37,507 nt of DNA from a virus. The notes below the pieces were generated by a model, which ran no database searches, was not told where the DNA came from, and saw nothing but the letters and a program-made list of their open reading frames with translations. Both the position numbers and the translations under genes were made by a program. The first letter of the stretch is position 1, and each line of letters starts with the position of its first letter. The DNA lies in the IMG/VR virus record IMGVR_UViG_3300022072_000047, positions 1-37,507 of that record, one strand, 5' to 3'. Below, piece after piece: positions 7,363-13,361 of the stretch.

Positions 7363-7392
7363 CAAATATAGTTCTTTTATATTAAATAACAA
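7363..7392 (-). promoter_or_regulatory. Putative Bacteroidota promoter of the SSB-like gene
   Basis: On the minus strand TTG (7392-7390), 19 bases, then TATATTTG (7370-7363) fits the TTTG / TAnnTTTG pattern. It overlaps the end of the phosphoesterase gene and leaves a leader of about 120 bases before the ATG at 7236. Nothing else is seen in the 145-bp gap. Confidence 0.5.
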
Positions 7393-8653
7393 CCTCAAAT
7401 ACAGTTTTATTTATTTTTGTTTTTGATACTGATTTAGCATTATACGCTTCTAGTTCCTTAATGACAGAATATCCATTAACATCTTCAATGTTTTGAAGGT
7501 CTACGGATATTTTAGTAATCCTTCCGTCTCTACATAAATAATAGTTCTGAGCAGCGTATCCAAATAAGCCTAAAGCATTCTCGCTATAACTATTTGCTCC
7601 AACAGTAGAACCTGATCTTGCGTAAAAATCACCGATATTGGTTGCGTGAATGTGTCCACCAATCATGAATCTTATATTGTTTCCATTTAAAGCAAGTCTA
7701 CCTATACCTGATTGAGCATTCTTTTGCGTGTTAACCATTCCACTAATGTTATGGGCTAATAACCATTTACTATCGTCTACCGTTACTATTTCTTCTACTT
7801 TATCTACTCCACCCCAGGTAACACCTTCTATATTTGCTAAATCAAAAGCCTGACGAATTCCGTCCATAATCATGAAATCATAATTATCGCTTAGTCCTTC
7901 ATTACTAAATGGCATTTCTTTACCAACCCTACTCTCGTTCCCTAGAACAGAAACAATGGTCACTTCAAATCCTTGGTTCCTTACGTCTAAAATAGCTTGA
8001 GTTATTATATGACGCATTAAAGAAGTTGCTTTAGCTCTATTTGTAGAAGCTAAAAGCAGTTCGTCTAAACGTCTATCAGAGTTAAGTAAATCTCCGGTAA
8101 AGAACATCGCGACCTTCTTGTAGTTATCTTGCTTAAAATGTCTACAGGCCTCGCTAATATGTAATTTTAATCTCTTTGATAGGACATTGAAATCATATGT
8201 GTTGTGTGGTAAATCCACTAATTCATTTCCATGTAAATCTGTAATCTGTATAACACCAACTCCTGACGCACTTTTACTTTCATGAAGAGGTGTTAGTTTT
8301 ATTTTATTAAGTGCTTTTGCGTGTTTCTTGTAAACTTGTAATTGAGACTTAGCAAACTCACCTAAAGCATTTTCTATCCTTGCATGCTCTCTAAATGATT
8401 TGTTTGCTATTCTGTTCTGATCCATAGAACGCTGCTTACCTTTTGCTAACTTCACATTTTCGGTAACTAATTCTTTATCTGCATAATGCATTTTCATTAG
8501 CTTGTTGAATTGTGTTCTTATAGAGTCCTTGGTAGAGTCCATATTATACTTGTGTTTCAAGAATTTAGCCACGGCTGACATATTACCTGAAATCATTGGG
8601 TCTGTTTCGTAAAGCATTAAAGCTTCTTCAAAATACTCTTCGTTTTTAACCAT
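7382..8653 (-). CDS. Calcineurin-like metallophosphoesterase
   Basis: The catalytic half (residues about 130-345) has the metal-binding motifs in order: D-L-H at 139-141, G-D at 187-188, G-N-E at 238-240, H301 and G-G-H-I-H at 332-336. These define the calcineurin-like / SbcD-Mre11 fold, which hydrolyses phosphodiesters using two metal ions. The third motif reads GNES where GNHD is usual, so the His-Asp pair is replaced. The N-terminal 100 residues are helical, with a region resembling a DNA-binding HTH (AVAKFLKHKYNMDS, then SIRTQFNKL). A DNA end-processing nuclease or a nucleotide phosphodiesterase are both possible. It starts 3 bases after the secreted protein gene and lies between lysis and replication blocks. 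Confidence 0.75.
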   Translation of the reverse strand: MVKNEEYFEEALMLYETDPMISGNMSAVAKFLKHKYNMDSTKDSIRTQFNKLMKMHYADKELVTENVKLAKGKQRSMDQNRIANKSFREHARIENALGEFAKSQLQVYKKHAKALNKIKLTPLHESKSASGVGVIQITDLHGNELVDLPHNTYDFNVLSKRLKLHISEACRHFKQDNYKKVAMFFTGDLLNSDRRLDELLLASTNRAKATSLMRHIITQAILDVRNQGFEVTIVSVLGNESRVGKEMPFSNEGLSDNYDFMIMDGIRQAFDLANIEGVTWGGVDKVEEIVTVDDSKWLLAHNISGMVNTQKNAQSGIGRLALNGNNIRFMIGGHIHATNIGDFYARSGSTVGANSYSENALGLFGYAAQNYYLCRDGRITKISVDLQNIEDVNGYSVIKELEAYNAKSVSKTKINKTVFEVVI

Positions 8654-8656
8654 AAT

Positions 8657-9124
8657 TTATTTTAGTTTAATTCCTATTAATAAATTCATTCCTAATGTTT
8701 TTGAAAAGTTGTTATAATCAGCTATAGCTCCAACCCTTATGAAATTTTTCATTGTGTAATTCAGTCCAACACCATAACTATTGAATCCGTCTATGTTTGA
8801 TGATAATGTGAGGAATAACGAGCTAGGTTTAGAAAGTTTTTTATATAGATTTTCTTTTTCAATATACTTTTCTATTTGAGCGTCTTTATTGTTTAATTGG
8901 CTTTCATTATTCTTTTTTATAGATTCGAATAAAGCAATAAGCCTGGTTTGAGTAGCGCTAAGTTCTTGTAGATATTTGTTTTCTTCTAGAAGGATCGGAT
9001 AAGCTAATAATGTTGAAACTATTTCTTGTTTCTGCTCTTTATCAATTCCTTGTATGGGTATGGTTTGAGATAATGCTATCGAGTTTACGCTCAGAGTAAT
9101 CAATAACAATAGAAGGTACTTCAT
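8657..9124 (-). CDS. Secreted coiled-coil / beta protein, outer spanin-like partner
   Basis: A Sec signal peptide (MKYLLLLLITLSVNSIALSQ) is followed by a helical, coiled-coil stretch (about residues 30-98) and a C-terminal third of alternating strands (SLFLTLSSN, YGVGLNYTM, FIRVGAIADY, GMNLLIGIKLK) like the end of a small outer-membrane beta-barrel. There is no lipobox Cys. Its first 83 bases lie out of frame inside the preceding membrane/coiled-coil gene, exactly as Rz1 starts inside Rz. I infer an outer-membrane spanin-like function using barrel strands instead of a lipid anchor. It could instead be an unrelated secreted protein. Confidence 0.6.
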   Translation of the reverse strand: MKYLLLLLITLSVNSIALSQTIPIQGIDKEQKQEIVSTLLAYPILLEENKYLQELSATQTRLIALFESIKKNNESQLNNKDAQIEKYIEKENLYKKLSKPSSLFLTLSSNIDGFNSYGVGLNYTMKNFIRVGAIADYNNFSKTLGMNLLIGIKLK

Positions 9125-9368
9125 TTCGTTTCTGTTTGTAATAGCTTACAGTCTTGATTAGTTGTTTTTTATCCTCCTCATTTATAAATATTAATAATTC
9201 TAAGGAGTCTTTTTCTTTCTCAATCAATTGATTAACCTTGTCAATATCTTGTATCTCTTGAGTCAAAGATAGTATTTCTTTTCTGTACTTGTCTTCTTTT
9301 TGAAACTTAAACACAATAAAAGCCACTAATCCTGTGATAATCAGTAGCGTAATAAGGTTTTTTTTCAT
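9042..9368 (-). CDS. Inner-membrane spanin-like protein (Rz-like)
   Basis: An N-terminal membrane segment (residues 4-21, NLITLLIITGLVAFIVFK) is followed by a charged, Glu/Lys-rich coiled coil through about residue 75, the layout of Rz-type inner spanins. These link inner and outer membranes and fuse them in the last step of lysis. Its 3' end overlaps the start of a signal-peptide gene in another frame for 83 bases, the classic Rz/Rz1 arrangement. The ATG overlaps the stop of the upstream 99-aa gene (TAATG). Assigned by architecture and position only, because spanins show little sequence conservation. Confidence 0.6.
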   Translation of the reverse strand: MKKNLITLLIITGLVAFIVFKFQKEDKYRKEILSLTQEIQDIDKVNQLIEKEKDSLELLIFINEEDKKQLIKTVSYYKQKRNEVPSIVIDYSERKLDSIISNHTHTRN

Positions 9369-9667
9369 TATCCTATAAGCTCACCCCCTGTGTTTTGTCT
9401 TAGCCAGGATACAAGCAAATCAAAGCTTCCGAATTTAGTATCAGTTATGTCTAAAAACTCACCCCAAGGTATTTTCTCTGTTATGGCTTCATTACCCATA
9501 AAGAATTGAACTACTGTTGCATCGCCTTTTCCAGTTACTGTGTTAGGTGTTTTAAACCATACAGCTCTATACGGAGCGTTAACCTCTCGCCCATTAGTTG
9601 GGTCTTGACCAGAATATCTTATTGTTAAATAATTATCTACAATTTTTAATTTTTTATCTGTTGCCAT
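9368..9667 (-). CDS. Hypothetical protein (99 aa)
   Basis: A soluble, beta-rich small protein with no signal or membrane segment. It contains RAVWFKTPNTVTGKG and GNEAITEKIPWGEFLDI. Family unknown. It is coupled to the spanin-like gene by a TAATG overlap and follows the cupin gene after 31 bases, so it belongs to the lysis-region operon, though its role there is unclear. Confidence 0.6.
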   Translation of the reverse strand: MATDKKLKIVDNYLTIRYSGQDPTNGREVNAPYRAVWFKTPNTVTGKGDATVVQFFMGNEAITEKIPWGEFLDITDTKFGSFDLLVSWLRQNTGGELIG

Positions 9668-9698
9668 TTTATTTTTTTTTAAATATACGTTTATTTTA

Positions 9699-10166
9699 TC
9701 ACTTAGTAAAGGTAACTATTAAAAAACTATCCTTAAGTGCTATAGGAATATGTTTCTCGCTTTTTTTATATGTAACACTTTCTCCTTCGTTAAACGTTCT
9801 TCCAGATAAAGAATCAAACAAACACCCATATATTACTTGTGTAAGTTCTTGACAATCATCATGATAATGCCATCCGAATTCACCGTGTCTACACATCCTT
9901 GTTTGAAAGACCAATTTATTTAAAGAGGATTCAATTTTTCTTACTTGAACCTTATCGTTTAACTTAACGTCTTCATCTAAAGGAAACTTATCTAATTTGT
10001 CAAAATTTATTGGACTAGCGCTTTTTCCATTAAAACTACTAAGCATCTGGTCTAGCTCTAAGGACTCAGCGTAGAATTGTTTCATTGCTTTTAACCTAGC
10101 GTCTTTATTCAGTTTTACGGTTTTTCCGTAAAGGTCTTCTTGTATTTTTTTTTTAAGTTTATCCAT
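9699..10166 (-). CDS. Cupin-fold protein in the lysis block
   Basis: Residues 95-114 fit cupin motif 1 exactly: G, five residues, H100-x-H102, four residues, E107, six residues, G114. A motif-2-like stretch follows with a Gly near 128 and H139 (SEKHIPIA), giving a full metal-binding set of three His and a Glu. The N-terminal 90 residues are helical, Lys-rich and unlike cupins. Cupins bind a metal and act as small enzymes or sensors. The substrate here is unknown. It overlaps the upstream membrane/coiled-coil gene by 8 bases, so it is part of the lysis operon. Codons 5-8 contain an A10 run. Confidence 0.65.
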   Translation of the reverse strand: MDKLKKKIQEDLYGKTVKLNKDARLKAMKQFYAESLELDQMLSSFNGKSASPINFDKLDKFPLDEDVKLNDKVQVRKIESSLNKLVFQTRMCRHGEFGWHYHDDCQELTQVIYGCLFDSLSGRTFNEGESVTYKKSEKHIPIALKDSFLIVTFTK

Positions 10167-10440
10167 TTTTGTATTGGATTATCTCCTTAAGCTGATGAAA
10201 AACAATAGACCACTTTTCAGACATTGTTTGTACGTCTTTACTGTTCTCTTTGAGGTCGTTTTGGTGATCCTCAATAACTTTGTAAATCTTTTCGTCTTTA
10301 GCTTTAAGCTCCTTTTTAAGTAATGTTCTCTCGTATATCAAGAGTCCTATTACAGCGATTAAAAGGCCATACATTGTAATGTCTTTAATGCTTAATAATC
10401 GTTCAATAGTAGCTGGGTCTTGTAAAAAAAATAATAGCAT
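10159..10440 (-). CDS. Membrane-anchored coiled-coil protein (holin/spanin accessory)
   Basis: One strong membrane helix at about residues 23-40 (MYGLLIAVIGLLIYERT), with a weaker hydrophobic N-terminus (MLLFFL), then a charged coiled coil (LKKELKAKDEKIYKV) to the end. It lies 18 bases after the holin-like gene and overlaps the cupin gene by 8 bases. The architecture resembles small phage lysis accessories such as XhlA-type haemolysin proteins or a second spanin-like protein. The exact role is not decidable from the sequence. Confidence 0.6.
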   Translation of the reverse strand: MLLFFLQDPATIERLLSIKDITMYGLLIAVIGLLIYERTLLKKELKAKDEKIYKVIEDHQNDLKENSKDVQTMSEKWSIVFHQLKEIIQYKNG

Positions 10441-10458
10441 TGTTAGGGATGTGTGTTT

Positions 10459-10716
10459 TTATATACCGAAAATCGATAACGCTTTTTTCAATAGAGATTT
10501 TTCTCCGTCGATTATACCTTTTCTCACTAGTTCATTGTAAATAAATGTAGCTGCAACAACAATGGTTGTTATAACTGTAATGGTTCTATCGCTTAGTCCG
10601 ATTACCGATCCAAATTCGACAGTTGCGTCATTTATAATTGCCAATACCATAAGTATCGTTGCAAATACGCTGCTTTTAGGGTTTTCCGTGTCTACTACTA
10701 GTTTTCTTAATTTCAT
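10459..10716 (-). CDS. Holin-like protein (85 aa)
   Basis: Two hydrophobic helices (residues about 16-33, SSVFATILMVLAIINDA, and 46-62, ITVITTIVVAATFIYNEL) joined by a short loop, with a charged N-terminus and C-terminus, as in class II holins. Its ATG overlaps the endolysin stop (ATGA), so the two are translated together. A holin would form the inner-membrane lesions that set lysis time and release the endolysin, which has no signal peptide of its own. Assigned by topology and context. Confidence 0.65.
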   Translation of the reverse strand: MKLRKLVVDTENPKSSVFATILMVLAIINDATVEFGSVIGLSDRTITVITTIVVAATFIYNELVRKGIIDGEKSLLKKALSIFGI

Positions 10717-11267
10717 ACGTTAAATTTTTGTTTATATTTTTTTAATAATTGTGTTCTGTGTTCTAATCCGTTATATCCACCATTTATTCTTTTGGTAACC
10801 ATTTTTACATCATCATTATCAGCATAGTAGTTTAGATTTCTTTTCTTCCAAAACCATATAGCGCTAATCATAGCGTCAACTTCATCTAGTAATAAATCAG
10901 GATTATTAATGTAATCTATTCCTGTGTCCTCTGTGAGTTCTGTGTAATTAGCTTTTCCGGTTATTTGAATAAAGCCTCTACCTCTATACTTCCATCCGTC
11001 ACCTGACGCTTCATTACCATTATCCATTCTATTTGCGTATACTCTGTTGGCTATAGCTTCAGGGTTTCTAGCGTATTTTGTTGCCAGGCTTTTAGTGAAG
11101 TATTTTTTAAACACACGGATCAGAGCTGAAGCACTATAGTTTAAGTTTTCACTTACAGGCTTAAGATTGCTCTCATGCTCTAATTGAGCAAAAAAATGAG
11201 CTAGTCTTAAAGGTGTTGATATACCTTCTCTAGTCAATATAGTTTTATACTTTGTATGTAATGCCAT
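10713..11267 (-). CDS. Endolysin, glycoside hydrolase family 19
   Basis: Muralytic enzyme of the GH19 chitinase-like/lysozyme class. The start is placed at the ATG at 11267; the frame extends 3 codons to a TTG. The QLEHES motif near residues 28-33 carries the likely general acid Glu, and YRGRGFIQITGKANY is the family hallmark. Tyr/Asn-rich helices and KRINGGYNG follow. At 184 aa it is a bare catalytic domain without a cell-wall-binding repeat or signal peptide, so export should depend on the holin encoded next. It cuts peptidoglycan glycan strands at lysis. Confidence 0.88.
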   Translation of the reverse strand: MALHTKYKTILTREGISTPLRLAHFFAQLEHESNLKPVSENLNYSASALIRVFKKYFTKSLATKYARNPEAIANRVYANRMDNGNEASGDGWKYRGRGFIQITGKANYTELTEDTGIDYINNPDLLLDEVDAMISAIWFWKKRNLNYYADNDDVKMVTKRINGGYNGLEHRTQLLKKYKQKFNV

Positions 11268-11299
11268 TTTAAGCAAAAATAATGATTAATATCTATATA

Positions 11300-12793
11300 T
11301 TAGTTGTTAATAAGCTTTTTCTCACAAAAAGTCCTCCCATTAGAACTATACTGAATAAAATATATTCCAGAACTAAGGTATAGAGTATTTTCTACGTCAA
11401 TCCTTTGTCCAAGCATGTTAAAATACTTCACGTCTAGTTTGGTATCTAGTTCGGTATCTAGTTCGGTAATGGATAGTGATTTTTGAGGATATTTAGCAAA
11501 CCATGCTGGCGCTATATTCGGAAACTGAGATTCTAAATCTGAATCATACCACCAAGAATTAAACGCGAACATTGTTCCGTCTCTACTTATAGAAGCGTAT
11601 AATCCTTCTTCTCTAGATGGTATTCTATTTGCATTGGTTCTTAAAAAGTACTGCATATCGTTTGTATCATCATAATCTAAACGAATAGATATAATATCTT
11701 TAGATATAGCGTTATCCCTACTACAGCAGTTCTCTATAACATAAGCGTATCCTGGCCTGTTGGTATTAGTGCATGATATATAACCTCCATACAGCCCTCT
11801 TGCTAACCCATCGGCTCCAGTATCTTTGAATTTATAAACTGTTTCTCCGTCTCTAATTCTAGACATAATTAAAAAGGTATCATCATCTTCTGTCATGCAA
11901 TCGGCTGGGCATCCAGAAGCTCCGTCTTTATATCCAAGGTACACATCTTCCCCATAAATATCTAAACCCAAACCAGCATGTGCTTCGGTATAGTTTACTA
12001 CTCTGTAATTTGAAGGAGTGTCTCGTGTGTTGTCATATGCTACAATTGCGTTTCCATTCCAAGAATTTAATTCTAAGTTATCAAAATACGCTATAACAAA
12101 GTAATCCCCTGTCGGTGAAATAGATACCCAATCAATAATATTGTCGTTATCTATATCCATCCTAGAATGAATATTGCTAGGCTGATTAGGGTTGTCTCTA
12201 GTGTCTTCTAAATCCATAATGATAGCTTCGTAAGGAGAGCCTGAATATGGCGCTCTCTTAGTGGCTGTTATGGCCATGTATTTATCATCCCAACTTATTG
12301 TGCCTTCATTGTTTCCAAGACTGATATCCGTGTGAGTTTCTGTAAAGTCATGAAGCAAGTCTTCCGATCCATAAGGATTAGGGAAATACTGCGCTTTTAA
12401 AGAAACATCGTTACTATTTCTAAAGAAGACATATAGCAAGTCAGGATTAGTGTTTGACCAATAACCTCCGTTTTCAACTCCTATATGTATAATGTTAGAA
12501 GGGTTCGCGACTTCGACAAACCCATTGCCACTAAAGCTGCTAACAAATTTCATCCAAGTGTCATTAGCGTTATATACCGGTATTTTTGAATATTGTACAC
12601 TAAATCTTGATGCTCCGTTCGGAGCTATTCTTTGAATTAAAGCTCCTGTGTTTGGGTCTGTATATTCTTCGTTAATCTCAGGGGTGTAATTTGGAGTTTC
12701 TACATTACCCCAAGGATATGTATCTATGTTTAAAATCGCTGGATAATCCTGAGCAAATACACTAAACCCTAAAAGAATTAATAAATACTTCAT
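11300..12793 (-). CDS. Secreted beta-propeller-like protein with T9SS-type C-terminal sorting signal
   Basis: Start chosen at the ATG at 12793, where a signal peptide begins (MKYLLILLGFSVFAQ); an in-frame ATG also lies at 12826 behind an A-rich leader. The body (about 420 aa) has repeats of the type 'S.dG.y..f' (SISPTGDYFVIAYF, SISRDGTMFAFNSWW), suggesting a TolB/PD40-like beta-propeller, with several Cys pairs. After a repeated LDTELDTKLD linker comes a type A sorting-like tail: YFNMLGQRI, then LSSGIYFIQY, then a Lys-rich end. Such tails send proteins through the Bacteroidota type IX system to the cell surface. It sits between fibre genes and endolysin. Whether it binds sugar, cleaves capsule or blocks superinfection is unknown. 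Confidence 0.75.
   Translation of the reverse strand: MKYLLILLGFSVFAQDYPAILNIDTYPWGNVETPNYTPEINEEYTDPNTGALIQRIAPNGASRFSVQYSKIPVYNANDTWMKFVSSFSGNGFVEVANPSNIIHIGVENGGYWSNTNPDLLYVFFRNSNDVSLKAQYFPNPYGSEDLLHDFTETHTDISLGNNEGTISWDDKYMAITATKRAPYSGSPYEAIIMDLEDTRDNPNQPSNIHSRMDIDNDNIIDWVSISPTGDYFVIAYFDNLELNSWNGNAIVAYDNTRDTPSNYRVVNYTEAHAGLGLDIYGEDVYLGYKDGASGCPADCMTEDDDTFLIMSRIRDGETVYKFKDTGADGLARGLYGGYISCTNTNRPGYAYVIENCCSRDNAISKDIISIRLDYDDTNDMQYFLRTNANRIPSREEGLYASISRDGTMFAFNSWWYDSDLESQFPNIAPAWFAKYPQKSLSITELDTELDTKLDVKYFNMLGQRIDVENTLYLSSGIYFIQYSSNGRTFCEKKLINN
11433..11468 (-). repeat. Three 12-bp tandem repeats encoding an acidic linker
   Basis: Three 12-base units (TCTAGTTCGGTA on the plus strand, one with a base change) encode an LDTE/LDTK repeat that joins the propeller-like body to the sorting-like tail. 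The repeat is in frame, so copy-number change would only alter linker length. Confidence 0.8.
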
Positions 12794-12845
12794 AGTGCTA
12801 TTTCTACATCCTACTAAATTTTTCATGTTATTTATTATTTATTAT

Positions 12846-13358
12846 TTATATTCTAAATATTCTACGAGCGCCTCCTGGTACGTTAGGAACTTCTAACTCA
12901 GCCCACGAAACTGCTCCTCCTCGTCTATTTGCTCCTGGGCCACCTCCAGAAGCTGGAAAATCAACTCTTATTCTTAAATCTGTATAATCAGTAATACTAT
13001 TAGCTTCTCCTGCACTTAAAGTATATGCTAAAGTTACGAATCCTAACAAATCTGCGTTTGTTCCTAAAGTAGCAATTAAGGTTACTCCTTGATATAGATA
13101 CGCTGTTCCTGCTTGAGTATTACCATCTGTAGAGGGTGCTACGTTTGTATCTGATTTTCCCCAACGAACTCTAACTATATGACCTATTGCGCTTACAGGA
13201 TCAGTCACATCACTCAATCCACATTCGTAAACGGCTGTTGTATTATCATTTGAAGTTAAGTAATCAGCGTCACTAAAACTTACTTCGTCAATATCTGTAA
13301 AACCACCAACTATTTCAGTAGTGGTAATATCTGAATCTGGTCTACCGAATTGCGCCAT
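12846..13358 (-). CDS. Phage structural protein (MAQFGRP family)
   Basis: Begins MAQFGRPDSD and contains EVSFSDADYLTS, YECGLSDVTDP and ITDYTDLRIRV, ending in VSWAELEVP. This pattern recurs in small beta-sandwich proteins found among tail-fibre genes of many tailed phages. They are probably trimeric decoration or receptor-binding components at the tail tip, but no function is proven. The 170-aa length is typical. It starts 3 bases after the large fibre gene stop, so the two are probably co-translated. Confidence 0.65.
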   Translation of the reverse strand: MAQFGRPDSDITTTEIVGGFTDIDEVSFSDADYLTSNDNTTAVYECGLSDVTDPVSAIGHIVRVRWGKSDTNVAPSTDGNTQAGTAYLYQGVTLIATLGTNADLLGFVTLAYTLSAGEANSITDYTDLRIRVDFPASGGGPGANRRGGAVSWAELEVPNVPGGARRIFRI

Positions 13359-13361
13359 ATC

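Noticed and set aside
11274-11281. TATTTTTG element before the endolysin
   Set aside because: Matches TAnnTTTG by sequence but no TTG is at the -33 distance, and the gene is well explained as part of a longer operon.
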